In this document: positions 8,224 through 16,368 of the stretch, one piece after another
Layout of the letters: each line of letters starts with the position of its first letter
How positions within the stretch are numbered: position 1 is the first letter of the stretch
Notes under the pieces: generated by a model
Told to the model about the DNA's origin: nothing
Seen by the model: only the letters and a program-made list of their open reading frames with translations
Database searches by the model: none
Program-made: the position numbers and the translations under genes
Source: Nitrososphaerota archaeon
GTDB lineage: Archaea > Thermoproteota > Nitrososphaeria > Nitrososphaerales > UBA57
Reading direction: 5' to 3'
Assembly (NCBI GenBank): GCA_027295865.1
Contig: JAPUKB010000106.1
Location: forward strand, 1 to 36,238
DNA length: 36,238 nucleotides

Positions 8224-9187
8224 ACTTCCCTTCTCGTGACCTCTCGACAAGATCAATCCGTTGCCAGTCAGATACGACATTCCTCATTTGACATACAGAA
8301 CAAACAACCCCAGAGGTTGGGAATCCGCACTCCGCGCACAAGTTGATCTCCCTCTGCTGGACGTTTTCGATGTTGCTCGCCACTTTGAGGACTGATCTGA
8401 GACCGATATACTTCATTCCAGGGTGGGCCCTCTCAAGTTTGTTCAGTATCTCCCTCATTTCGGATCTTATGCTTTCATTCATATGAGGGCATGTCTCAGA
8501 TTGTAACGGTAAATTGTTGGTGAATGCGTAAAACGCGATCTCCTCTTCGTATATCTCCATGAAAGGTTTGATTCGTCTGAAAGCAAAATCAGTGTTGTGT
8601 TTGATCGCTGGATCCATCCATCTAATCCTTTCCACATCACCGCTGAATAGATTCATGAGAAAAGTCTGAAGGAAATCATCGAGATTATGACCCGTCGCAA
8701 TTACATCTGCTCCAACCTTTTGTGCGCCTATCTCAAGTGCCCTCCGACGAAATGTTCCGCATACCGTGCATGAGGCGATTCTCTTTCCCTTCCTTTTTTC
8801 TAAAACGTCGTCGAGCCCGGTTCCAAATAGCTCCTTAAACGAGACAGTAATCTGCTTCACCCCCAGCCGGGAAGATAACTCAATCGCGTTCTGAATCGCC
8901 TCGTCTCGATACCCCTCAACCCCCTCATCGACCGTTACAGCGAATAATTCTGAACCGTGCGGAATAACTATCTTGCTCAGCACATGGAGGAGAGAGAGGC
9001 TATCCTTCCCGCCTGACACTCCAACGGCCATCTTAGTACCATACTCGAGCATACCGAACTTTGAGATGGTCCTCCGTGTCTTCTCTATGATTGAATGAGA
9101 ATAGCATGGGGAGCAAAGTTTGACCCCCGAATATCTTCGCCCATACACTGCCCCCTTACCACATTTACTACACGGCCTTTCGTTCAT
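8216..9187 (-). CDS. tRNA 2-thiolation enzyme, TtuA/Ncs6 (Ctu1) family
   Basis: A 323-residue PP-loop ATPase of the group that adds sulfur at C2 of tRNA uridine or thymidine. Motifs: N-terminal zinc site C6-x2-C9 and C25-x2-C28, PP-loop SGGKDS at 58-63, C140-x2-C143 with C233 (the three cysteines that hold a [4Fe-4S] cluster in TtuA), GHNLDD at 166-171, and a second zinc site C284-x2-C287 with C296-x2-C299. Whether the target is U34 (Ncs6) or U54 (TtuA) cannot be decided from sequence alone. A TATA-like box lies 27 bases upstream of the ATG, so the transcript is probably leaderless. Confidence 0.9.
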   Translation of the reverse strand: MNERPCSKCGKGAVYGRRYSGVKLCSPCYSHSIIEKTRRTISKFGMLEYGTKMAVGVSGGKDSLSLLHVLSKIVIPHGSELFAVTVDEGVEGYRDEAIQNAIELSSRLGVKQITVSFKELFGTGLDDVLEKRKGKRIASCTVCGTFRRRALEIGAQKVGADVIATGHNLDDFLQTFLMNLFSGDVERIRWMDPAIKHNTDFAFRRIKPFMEIYEEEIAFYAFTNNLPLQSETCPHMNESIRSEMREILNKLERAHPGMKYIGLRSVLKVASNIENVQQREINLCAECGFPTSGVVCSVCQMRNVVSDWQRIDLVERSREGKSH

Positions 9188-9210
9188 CCAAGTATCCTGG
9201 GCGGAGAGCG

Positions 9211-9217
9211 TAAATAG
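9211..9217 (-). promoter_or_regulatory. TATA-like element of the ncs6/ttuA gene
   Basis: Minus-strand CTATTTA centred about 27 bases upstream of the ATG at 9187, in the short divergent gap with marC. Spacing fits a leaderless transcript. Confidence 0.4.
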
Positions 9218-9221
9218 GTTT

Positions 9222-9863
9222 ATGGTTCAAGGTCCGAAGACCAAACTGTTGCTACCCCCCGACCCACTGCTAGATCAGAACTTGCTCCTCTTTCTACAAT
9301 CGCTTTTCACGCTATTTGCTATTTTTGATCCAATAGGCAATCTCCCAATTCTCTTCTCTTTAACTTCTGATATGGGGGAGGCCGAGAGGAAAAAGCTCGT
9401 ACGTAAGTCATCTCTTGTTTCTTACGGCATCCTCTTGACTTTTGGTTTTCTTGGCGAGCTGCTCTTCATCCTTTTAGGAATCACGATTGCGGATTTCAAA
9501 GTAATAGGAGGAATAATCCTTCTCATCTTCTCGATTGAATATGTACTAGGGAGAGGATCGTTTAGAGTTCATGAGAGAGGCCCTAATGAAGACCTAGCAG
9601 TTTTTCCATTGGCTACCCCCCTTCTTGCGGGACCTGGTAGCATAAGTTTCGTAGTTCTGATGCCGGGCTTCCTCACCAAATTCGTTGTTGTTACACTAAT
9701 CGTCGCCATATCTTGGTTCATTTTGCACTTCGGGACTGGTCTTCTCAGATTCTTTGGGCCGCAGGGATCATCTGTAGTATCAAGAATCATGGGTCTTTTG
9801 ATTGGTGCGGTTGCGATCAGATTCATTAGAGAAGGCTTAATTGAGATTCTACTAATGGTGTGA
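9222..9863 (+). CDS. MarC family integral membrane protein
   Basis: A 213-residue, mostly hydrophobic protein with about six membrane segments. MarC-family features: LFAIFDPIGNLPIL near the N-terminus (the DPIGN signature of the first helix) and PLATPLLAGPGSISFVV in the middle, then the last helix MGLLIGAVAIRFIREGL. The family is widespread in bacteria and archaea; its transport substrate is not established. The frame stays open to 9120 but would overlap the divergent ncs6 start, so the ATG at 9222 is chosen. A few residues more or less at the N-terminus are possible. Confidence 0.88.
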   Translation: MVQGPKTKLLLPPDPLLDQNLLLFLQSLFTLFAIFDPIGNLPILFSLTSDMGEAERKKLVRKSSLVSYGILLTFGFLGELLFILLGITIADFKVIGGIILLIFSIEYVLGRGSFRVHERGPNEDLAVFPLATPLLAGPGSISFVVLMPGFLTKFVVVTLIVAISWFILHFGTGLLRFFGPQGSSVVSRIMGLLIGAVAIRFIREGLIEILLMV

Positions 9864-9900
9864 GAATCTGCGCCGTCATGTTTTCATCTCATTCGTCATC

Positions 9901-10764
9901 TTGAGCCTCCTTATCCATTCATCTTTTGGCAGACAGATCGGGAACTCAGAAGGCCAAGTCGAAGCCGATTTTGAAACAGTGGACATTAAGGTAATTGTTT
10001 ACAGGGATGGTGTTTCAGTGATAAGCCAAAACATCACCGTGATCGACATTGTTCCACAGGTAAGTGTAGGCCTACTATCGGTGGAGGCAGAGAACGTATT
10101 GGTGGGAGACGAAGTCGGCGCTCCCCTGGGATACCAGATCCGCAACCGGACAATAATAATTGACACTCTTGGTGCCACTAGTGTATTTATCACCTATCAA
10201 ACCACCCAACTGACAGATAAGGATGGACCGATCTGGAGTTTTAATCTTAGCCTCCATAATCCTGCGAGTATAATTCTTCCAGATAGATCAACGATCGTCT
10301 TTCTTAATGAGATCCCTGATTCCATTACCACTCTTCAAAACAGAACCGCCCTGTTTGTCGGAGAAGGGGATTGGCTCATAAAGTATATTCTGCCTTTACA
10401 GATCATACCAGGGCAGGGTGAAATCGATTCAGTCTCCAGATCTGAAGATCCTTTCGCATTTGTCAACAATAACCTGTTTCTCCCCGTCATTGTCGCTGCC
10501 ATTATGATTAGTGGTATTGCTATCTATATTCGCAGGTCCGGGCGGAGCCTTCGTCATGCTTCAGTGAATCTTAGACCAGAGGAAGAAGAAGTACTCAGAT
10601 TCATCAGGGAACAAGGTGGAATGGTCTTGGAGTCGGAGTTGAGGAAGAAGTTCATTCTGCCAAAGACCAGTATGTGGCGGATGGCAAAGCGACTCGAAAG
10701 AGCCGGCCTAGTCAAGATCAACAGAGTCGGCCTCCAAAATGAAATTGAACTCGTTAGGCGGTAA
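9901..10764 (+). CDS. membrane-anchored winged-helix transcription regulator
   Basis: Domain order: an extracellular beta-rich domain of about 185 residues with several N-x-S/T sites, one membrane helix (about 190-209, FLPVIVAAIMISGIAIYI), and a cytoplasmic winged helix of about 65 residues (RPEEEEVLRFIREQGGMVLE, then SELRKKFILPKTSMWRMAKR). This layout matches archaeal membrane-associated one-component regulators, which sense outside and bind DNA inside. The only ordinary start is TTG 9901, which cuts a signal peptide in half. Reading upstream in frame to a CTG at 9868 gives LRRHVFISFVILSLLIHSSF, a convincing signal peptide. The true start may be that CTG, four bases after the marC stop. The sensed signal is unknown. 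Confidence 0.75.
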   Translation: MSLLIHSSFGRQIGNSEGQVEADFETVDIKVIVYRDGVSVISQNITVIDIVPQVSVGLLSVEAENVLVGDEVGAPLGYQIRNRTIIIDTLGATSVFITYQTTQLTDKDGPIWSFNLSLHNPASIILPDRSTIVFLNEIPDSITTLQNRTALFVGEGDWLIKYILPLQIIPGQGEIDSVSRSEDPFAFVNNNLFLPVIVAAIMISGIAIYIRRSGRSLRHASVNLRPEEEEVLRFIREQGGMVLESELRKKFILPKTSMWRMAKRLERAGLVKINRVGLQNEIELVRR

Positions 10765-10807
10765 GTCCCGCGAGATTTGACCACTATCTCTAATTACATG
10801 GAGACTA

Positions 10808-11182
10808 ATGCGTAGCTCATTGGGAACGAAAATTACTGGAAGGCTCGTGTTCTCCACCTATCGCACCAAGAGGGAGGCATCAAAGATTGCTCGCAAGGCT
10901 GTATCCGACAGACTTGCAGCTTGTGCTAACATCTTTCCTATATATTCAATCTATGCCTGGGAAGGGAAAATAGAGGAGGGAATCGAGGTTATGGTTCTCT
11001 ACAAAACCACCTCAACAAAACTGAGACTGTTACGACGCTATATCCGAGACTCACACGGCTATAGAGTCCCAGAAATCGTGGACCTAGAAATGAAAAGTGT
11101 CAATAGGAGTTACCTGGAGTGGCTGGTCTCCGCAACATCATCGGACTCGGGAGTACCTCAGCAACGCCACAACACCGCCTAG
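10808..11182 (+). CDS. cutA: CutA1 divalent-cation tolerance protein
   Basis: A 124-residue protein with the CutA1 pattern: VFSTYRTKREASKIARKAVS, the LAACANIFPIYSIYAWEGKI core, EVMVLYKTTSTKLRLL and HGYRVPEIVDLEM. CutA1 is a stable PII-like trimer linked to copper and other divalent-ion tolerance in bacteria, but its biochemical role remains uncertain. The last 45 bases overlap the 3' end of the facing pelota gene, so the tail after the conserved core (SGVPQQRHNTA) is probably non-conserved. A GGAG lies just before the ATG. Confidence 0.92.
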   Translation: MRSSLGTKITGRLVFSTYRTKREASKIARKAVSDRLAACANIFPIYSIYAWEGKIEEGIEVMVLYKTTSTKLRLLRRYIRDSHGYRVPEIVDLEMKSVNRSYLEWLVSATSSDSGVPQQRHNTA

Positions 11183-12202
11183 CGATTCTATCTGTTTGCC
11201 TGCGTCTGTGGAATTGTCCACTAAAATGGTCTTTCCCCCGAATTTCTCGACAGAGTTCAGTAGTTCAACAACTTGTTCCTCGTTTCCAGTCTCAAATATT
11301 TTGCTCGATACAAGTAGAGACTCCACCGACCCTACGGTACTTGCCTCGTTGCTCTCTTTCACAGAGAATGTTACTCTAGTATCATCCTGCGATATTCTGG
11401 CGATTGCTGTCGCCAGGAGCTCTTGAGCACTCGCGAGCGTTGTATCTTGCATAATCTGCCTCAGTTCCTTAGATCTGAGAGAGGTGAAGACGCCATCCTC
11501 CCCAGTGACATCAAGTCCATCAATTACCAAAACCTCCCGGGCAATTTCTTTGTCTGCTCCCTCTATGAAATTAGCTAAAGCTTTCTTTACTTCACCGGGG
11601 CCGACACAGACTATCTTTACACCCTTTTCGTAGATATTTTTTATCGAATTCGTAATCCTAGCAAGATACGCCTGAATGGATACATTCTTGGTTGTGTATA
11701 GTTTTCCTCCTAGGCCCGAGTTAATCGTGGGGAAGATCTTCAAGTGAGTGCCTATCACCTTCCCGATCCCAGCTTCTCTTCTGTCTAGGGCCACTATTAT
11801 GATTCTGTCTATTGGAGACGAGCTCTTCTTCAGAAGGCTCATGTGAAAGTCGGGAAATACATCCTTTCTTAGCGCAAATGTGTTTCCTAGTGAGAGTGTG
11901 AATGAGTGCCGCGAAGATTTTGTGACGAAATTCTCCGAAACATCAAGAATCTTGCCCGAGACCCTAAGGCGGTCAATGCTGCTGTCCAGCTTAACCTTCT
12001 CAACCTCTATGCTCAGCCTTACCCTAATTCTTTCCCCTTTATCCGGTCTTGCGAAGTCGTTGTTTTCCTTGATGACCCTGCTTGTATCTCCCGTAAGGAT
12101 ATCATCTGGTGAAATTATTCTCCTAAGCGTCCAAAGGTCTTCAGGACTTTCTGGTGTGATTGTGGCTAGTCCTGGCCTTCTTTGGAGCCGATGGATTCGC
12201 AT
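11138..12202 (-). CDS. pelA: Pelota, mRNA surveillance and ribosome rescue factor
   Basis: A 354-residue protein matching archaeal Pelota. It has an Sm-like N-terminal domain (about 1-125: LQRRPGLATITPESPEDLWT, then ISPDDILTGDTSRV), a central RNase H-like domain, and a C-terminal domain ending GGVVALLRYSRVR. It resembles release factor aRF1 without the GGQ motif, as expected. With aEF1A (or ABCE1) it splits stalled ribosomes. It follows dnaG by 18 bases on the same strand and is likely co-transcribed. Its 3' end overlaps cutA. Confidence 0.93.
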   Translation of the reverse strand: MRIHRLQRRPGLATITPESPEDLWTLRRIISPDDILTGDTSRVIKENNDFARPDKGERIRVRLSIEVEKVKLDSSIDRLRVSGKILDVSENFVTKSSRHSFTLSLGNTFALRKDVFPDFHMSLLKKSSSPIDRIIIVALDRREAGIGKVIGTHLKIFPTINSGLGGKLYTTKNVSIQAYLARITNSIKNIYEKGVKIVCVGPGEVKKALANFIEGADKEIAREVLVIDGLDVTGEDGVFTSLRSKELRQIMQDTTLASAQELLATAIARISQDDTRVTFSVKESNEASTVGSVESLLVSSKIFETGNEEQVVELLNSVEKFGGKTILVDNSTDAGKQIESLGGVVALLRYSRVR

Positions 12203-12220
12203 AACTGCTTGGATAAATCC

Positions 12221-13375
12221 CTATTCCAGACCAATCTCATGGAAGGTTGCCATCACGAAGGAAGCTGGAGCCCCTTTGATCTCACCAGTTCGGTGGCCCA
12301 CGATTCCTATAACTCCAGAATTGCTTGCTGCATCGATGAGTCTCTGAGTAATTATTCCATCAAATACTACATACTTTGCATCCTTGGTCGATTCAAGGTT
12401 CTTCACCAGCTCACTAACGGGGATCCTGTTTATCTCAATAATCGATTTATCCAGAATTACTGCCTCTAGAGTTCCATCAATTTTTGGAAATATTTCTTTT
12501 GTCTTCGAATTTAGCTCATCGGGAATCTTCCTTCTAACTTCTTCTTTCCGGACCTTCTCCTCTCTCACCGGCTTGGGGTGTTCCCTTTGTCTGACTATTG
12601 CAAGTGCTTCCACAGGCGAGAGCTCCTCTACCTCCTTCCCTGCCGGCGCTCGAAGAACTCTCTCAAGCTTTACCACCTGTTGCAATTCCCGTAGAATCAG
12701 GTCACCCCCTCTGTCCCCGTCCAGAAAAGCTGATAGTTTCTTCTCCTTTCCCAGTCTAATTATCGAATCTGGGATATTTGTGCCCTCAACAGCCACGACG
12801 TTCTCGATCCCTGCCTTTAAGAGGACGATAACATCTGCACGGCCCTCAACGATAAGGACACGGTCAGAGGAGAACACTCCCGGCCCTGCGGGAAGATCCT
12901 CCTTGCCATATGTCACCAGTCGTGCTCTCCTCCCTGACTCCATTACATCCTTTAGGACATCTTCCCCTTCGCTAAGTGACTTTGACGACCATTGCTTCAT
13001 TATACTTTTGGCGCGATCTACGATGGCCTTTCTCTTCGACGCTCTTACGTCGTCAATTGAGGAAAGTTTGAAGTGAGCCTGGCATGGCCCGACCTTCTCA
13101 ACACCTTCTACAGCGGCAGCAATGAGGGAGGCGGTAGAGATGTCAGTGCTCATCGGGATGATAACATCTCCACCAGTCTTCCCGTTCCTCGAGACAAGGT
13201 TTATTTCGATCCTGCCGACTTTCCAACTCTTCTGAAGCTCGTTCAGATTCATGTCTGGCCCAAAAAGACCCTCAGTTTGTCCGAAGATCGCCCCGATCAG
13301 ATCGGCCTTGTCGACTACACCATCAATATCGAACTTCAGTATTACGTGATATTTTACTATCCCTTGGTCTGGCAA
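12221..13375 (-). CDS. dnaG: archaeal DnaG primase, TOPRIM-domain, exosome-associated
   Basis: A 384-residue archaeal-type DnaG. The archaeal N-terminal domain (1-160) has VKYHVILKFDIDGVVDKADL and GLFGPDMNLNELQKSWKVGR. The TOPRIM domain has VLIVEGRADV (catalytic E177) and FLDGDRGGDL (D219 and D221). A charged linker (HPKPVREEKVRKEEVRRK) leads to a C-terminal domain. Archaeal DnaG can synthesise short primers in vitro and is a stable part of the RNA exosome, where it aids poly(A)-rich RNA degradation. The start is a TTG; a TAG lies two codons upstream in frame, so no earlier start is possible. Confidence 0.95.
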   Translation of the reverse strand: MPDQGIVKYHVILKFDIDGVVDKADLIGAIFGQTEGLFGPDMNLNELQKSWKVGRIEINLVSRNGKTGGDVIIPMSTDISTASLIAAAVEGVEKVGPCQAHFKLSSIDDVRASKRKAIVDRAKSIMKQWSSKSLSEGEDVLKDVMESGRRARLVTYGKEDLPAGPGVFSSDRVLIVEGRADVIVLLKAGIENVVAVEGTNIPDSIIRLGKEKKLSAFLDGDRGGDLILRELQQVVKLERVLRAPAGKEVEELSPVEALAIVRQREHPKPVREEKVRKEEVRRKIPDELNSKTKEIFPKIDGTLEAVILDKSIIEINRIPVSELVKNLESTKDAKYVVFDGIITQRLIDAASNSGVIGIVGHRTGEIKGAPASFVMATFHEIGLE

Positions 13376-13438
13376 ACACTAAATCACCGGTTACAAATCC
13401 ATCAGTCAATCGTAATCACGATCATGGACAAACGTACC

Positions 13439-13447
13439 AAATATAAG
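13439..13447 (-). promoter_or_regulatory. TATA-like element upstream of dnaG
   Basis: Minus-strand CTTATATTT. With initiation about 25 bases downstream (near 13417), the dnaG transcript would have a leader of around 40 bases, longer than at most other genes here. Confidence 0.4.
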
Positions 13448-13490
13448 CCTTCCAACTCTATTCGCCGAATTTTGAAGCCATGAAAGGCTG

Positions 13491-14507
13491 TTAGCCCTTG
13501 ATAATAGCCCTAAGATCGTTCAGCTTAACTTTCATCCCGAACCTGTCCTCCTGAGTCCTCATGGTTTGATACGTGTTCCACATCAACCTCGCATGCCTCA
13601 ACGTACTCAGTTCATCATTGATTTTCAATTTGATTAACCTATACACGTCATGGAAGACCTTGAATTTTTTCAGGACGCTAACCTCATACTGTGGGATAGC
13701 CTCCAGATTCTCGACCAACAATTCGGCGCAATGGAGAGAGGGTATGATGCCCTCCCCCAAGATTGGAAACACGGTTCCGATCGACTCTCCCACGCCTACC
13801 ACGTTACCCTGAGAAAAAGGCTGGCACAGGAATGGTGAGGATAGCCTGACCGGTCGCCCTATTTTCTTTTTAATGGTTCCACCATGCTCGCTGTTAAATG
13901 CATCCAGAACATCGTTATGCTTCCTGAAATAATCTCCTGCACCGACATAGGCTACATGGTCACCCAAGGGAAAATACCAAAAGTATCCACTGTTACGCGG
14001 GAATGGTTTTACGAAGAAATCGTTGTACGGGGTCATTCCATGTTCGTGATAATCTATCATGTACTCCACACATGGAACAAGCATCTGTTCCTTGATTCTT
14101 GGCAGGAGAGCTCTCTGTAGGCTGGTTGCATCTATGACCAAATCATACTTTGAGTAGGGGAAGGTCTCTCTAGAAACCCTGACTCCATAATTGGCGTTCT
14201 TCCCCTTTGTCAGGTCAAGTTCCAATTGGTGTTTGTCATAAGCGGCCAAGCCCTTGAGTGGGATTTCTAGTGTTTTCTGCGAGAGCTCGATCTGCAGCGT
14301 TCCTCCATCAAATAAAACATAACCCGAGAATTCTACACCGATTCTCGAAAAGATTGAGGAAAGTTCCACCTTCGAACTGCCCCACGCACATACCGCATCG
14401 AATTGTCCTTCTTGTTGCATCTCATAACCGACGACATCATGGTCTTTACTCAAAACATTGAGAAGGTAAGATCCTGCAACGCCTAGACCAACGATCGCGA
14501 TCTTCAT
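13491..14507 (-). CDS. geranylgeranyl-reductase-like FAD-dependent oxidoreductase
   Basis: A 338-residue flavoprotein. The N-terminal dinucleotide fold MKIAIVGLGVAGSYLLNVL (GxGxxG) and the substrate-pocket pattern SGYFWYFPLGDHVAYVGAG match the geranylgeranyl reductase group (the family PxxYxWxFP motif), followed by GVGESIGTVFPILGEGIIPS, the usual FAD-binding GD/GE motif. In archaea such enzymes saturate the isoprenoid chains of membrane lipids or quinones. The family is broad and the exact substrate is unknown. The frame is open to 14612, but the dinucleotide fold starts at the ATG at 14507, which I choose. TTTAAGGC is directly repeated upstream (14524 and 14535), near its promoter. Confidence 0.8.
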   Translation of the reverse strand: MKIAIVGLGVAGSYLLNVLSKDHDVVGYEMQQEGQFDAVCAWGSSKVELSSIFSRIGVEFSGYVLFDGGTLQIELSQKTLEIPLKGLAAYDKHQLELDLTKGKNANYGVRVSRETFPYSKYDLVIDATSLQRALLPRIKEQMLVPCVEYMIDYHEHGMTPYNDFFVKPFPRNSGYFWYFPLGDHVAYVGAGDYFRKHNDVLDAFNSEHGGTIKKKIGRPVRLSSPFLCQPFSQGNVVGVGESIGTVFPILGEGIIPSLHCAELLVENLEAIPQYEVSVLKKFKVFHDVYRLIKLKINDELSTLRHARLMWNTYQTMRTQEDRFGMKVKLNDLRAIIKG

Positions 14508-14563
14508 GTTGCTTTCCTTTTCTTTTAAGGCCCCTTTAAGGCATTTCCCCCTTGGCAACCTAA

Positions 14564-14572
14564 GATAAATAT
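14564..14572 (+). promoter_or_regulatory. TATA-like element of the malic enzyme gene
   Basis: GATAAATAT centred 31 bases upstream of the ATG at 14599, consistent with a leaderless or near-leaderless transcript. Confidence 0.45.
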
Positions 14573-14598
14573 CCTGTTCTGTCCAGCCTGATCCATAC

Positions 14599-15939
14599 AT
14601 GATCGACGACAAGACTAGAGAACTAAACCTGGAGAGAGCGGAACTTCCAGGTAAGAGAGCGATGAAGCTTCACCCAATCTATAAGGGTAAAATAGAGATA
14701 GTTCCAAAGTGCCCAATTAGCTCGTTTGACGACTTCGCGGTATGGTACACGCCAGGTGTAGCAGAACCTTGTCTTGCGATAAAATCAGAACCGGATTCTG
14801 TTTTTGACTATACCAATAAGGGAAATTCAATAGCGATCATTAGCGATGGTTCAAGAGTCCTAGGCCTCGGAGACATAGGGCCTAAAGCCGGCCTTCCAGT
14901 AATGGAAGGCAAATCCTTGCTCTTCAAGTATTTGGGAGGAGTCGATGCGGTTCCGATCATGTTGGATACTAAGGACAAGGATGAGATTGTGAGGACATGC
15001 AAGATTCTGGCTCCATCGTTTGGAGGGATAAATCTTGAAGACATAGAAAGTCCTAAGTGTTTCGCGATCCTCGACGAGCTGCGGGACTCACTCGGCATTC
15101 CTGTCTGGCACGATGACCAGCAAGGGACTGCCGCTGTAGTCTTGGCAGGTCTCATAAACTCTGCTAAGATTGTTGGAAAGAAACTTTCGGACATGCGAAT
15201 AACCTTGGTCGGCAGCGGCGCAGCAAATGTAGTCTTGATAAGACTCCTCAGAATGGAGGGAGTCGATCCTCGGATGATGATTGTCGTCGATAGTAAGGGG
15301 ATAATCAACAGGAGACGGGGAGATCTTGAGTCAGATCCTGTTAAATGGCCACTGGCTCTGGATACAAATGAAGAACAAAGAGGCGGTACAATCGAAGAGT
15401 CACTAAAGGATAGTGATGCTTGTGTCGCCCTTTCGCGCTCCGGGCCGGGTGTAATCAAAACAGAATGGATAGCCCGAATGGCGGATAACGCCATCGTCTT
15501 CGCGTGTGCAAATCCAATCCCCGAGATCTGGCCCTGGGAAGCAAAGGAAGGAGGCGCCAAAATCGTTGCCACTGGAAGATCTGATCTGCCCAATCAGGCA
15601 AATAATTCCCTTGGATTTCCAGGCATTTTCAGAGGGGCCCTTGACGTTAGGGCAACAACGATTACAGACGGTATGTGCATAGCTGCTTCCCATGAGCTCG
15701 CATCGGTTGCGAGAGACGGTAATTTTAACGAGGAGAGAATCCTCCCTACAATGGAGGAAGAAGATCTTTACCCCAGAGAGTCCGTCGCGGTCGGCATTAA
15801 AGCCATCGAGGAGAAGGTAGCGACGATCCACAAGAGTCGAGAGGAGTTGTTCTCTACTGCATCCTCTGTCATCAAGAGAGCTAGAAATCTCCATAAGTCC
15901 ATGCTGTCGTCTGGCTTTATCGAACCACCTCCACCATAG
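14599..15939 (+). CDS. malic enzyme (oxaloacetate-decarboxylating malate dehydrogenase)
   Basis: A 446-residue enzyme of the short prokaryotic malic enzyme type, converting malate to pyruvate and CO2 with NAD or NADP. Seen: FAVWYTPGVAEPCLAI (catalytic Tyr), SDGSRVLGLGDIGPKAGLPV, IPVWHDDQQGTAAVVLAGL (metal-binding acidic residues), Rossmann motif VGSGAANV, and ATGRSDLPNQANNSLGFPGI near the end of the cofactor domain. No phosphotransacetylase fusion is present. Cofactor preference is not decided. It is divergent from the geranylgeranyl-reductase-like gene. Confidence 0.95.
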   Translation: MIDDKTRELNLERAELPGKRAMKLHPIYKGKIEIVPKCPISSFDDFAVWYTPGVAEPCLAIKSEPDSVFDYTNKGNSIAIISDGSRVLGLGDIGPKAGLPVMEGKSLLFKYLGGVDAVPIMLDTKDKDEIVRTCKILAPSFGGINLEDIESPKCFAILDELRDSLGIPVWHDDQQGTAAVVLAGLINSAKIVGKKLSDMRITLVGSGAANVVLIRLLRMEGVDPRMMIVVDSKGIINRRRGDLESDPVKWPLALDTNEEQRGGTIEESLKDSDACVALSRSGPGVIKTEWIARMADNAIVFACANPIPEIWPWEAKEGGAKIVATGRSDLPNQANNSLGFPGIFRGALDVRATTITDGMCIAASHELASVARDGNFNEERILPTMEEEDLYPRESVAVGIKAIEEKVATIHKSREELFSTASSVIKRARNLHKSMLSSGFIEPPPP

Positions 15940-15996
15940 ATGCTAAAAGATCTCACAAGGGGGCTTAAGCGACTTTCTTCTTAAACGAGCTTCGAC

Positions 15997-16368
15997 TTGA
16001 TTGAGTACAAGGCAGCCACTGATATCCGTGAAAAAGCGATTTCCATAATCTCAAAGCTGGGGTTCGATCACATAGACCAAGAACGACTTTATTTTTTCAG
16101 GAGTTTCGGCTCGAGGTCTAGATACACTCGGGCAAGAATACATGGTATTGCCAAAGTGTGGAACGAGGTATTACATTCTGGCCCACGTTATCTTATAGAG
16201 GTTGTTTCAGAGAAATTTGATAACCTGACATCTCACGAGAAAGAGAAGATCATAATCCATGAGCTCCTGCACATCCCCCGTGGTTTCACCGGAGGGTTTG
16301 TCACTCATGGTAAAGCGGTCTCCGACAGTAGAATCGAGAATCTTCACAGAGCATTCTGCACTAAGTAG
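15997..16368 (+). CDS. putative HExxH metallopeptidase-like protein
   Basis: A 123-residue protein with HELLHIPRGFTGGFVTH near the C-terminus: a zinc-type HExxH followed by another His after 11 residues, which could be the third ligand. The preceding region (RARIHGIAKVWNEVLHSGPR, YLIEVVSEKFDNLT) resembles the small putative metallopeptidases of archaea and phages. The substrate is unknown and activity is not proven. TTG 15997 lies about 31 bases after a GGGCTTAAGC element. The last 8 bases overlap the facing DHH gene. Confidence 0.6.
   Translation: MIEYKAATDIREKAISIISKLGFDHIDQERLYFFRSFGSRSRYTRARIHGIAKVWNEVLHSGPRYLIEVVSEKFDNLTSHEKEKIIIHELLHIPRGFTGGFVTHGKAVSDSRIENLHRAFCTK

Noticed and set aside
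12384-13076. 230-codon plus-strand frame opposite dnaG
   Set aside because: Ser/Thr-rich shadow of a highly conserved gene; no motif.
14521-14545. Two TTTAAGGC copies upstream of the reductase-like gene as a possible operator
   Set aside because: Eight-base direct repeats in an AT/GC-skewed promoter gap, not inverted and not found elsewhere; listed only as a note in that gene's entry.
14807-15594. Long minus-strand open frame opposite the malic enzyme gene
   Set aside because: It is a shadow of the conserved malic enzyme; its residues show no domain and serine/proline-rich low-complexity bias.
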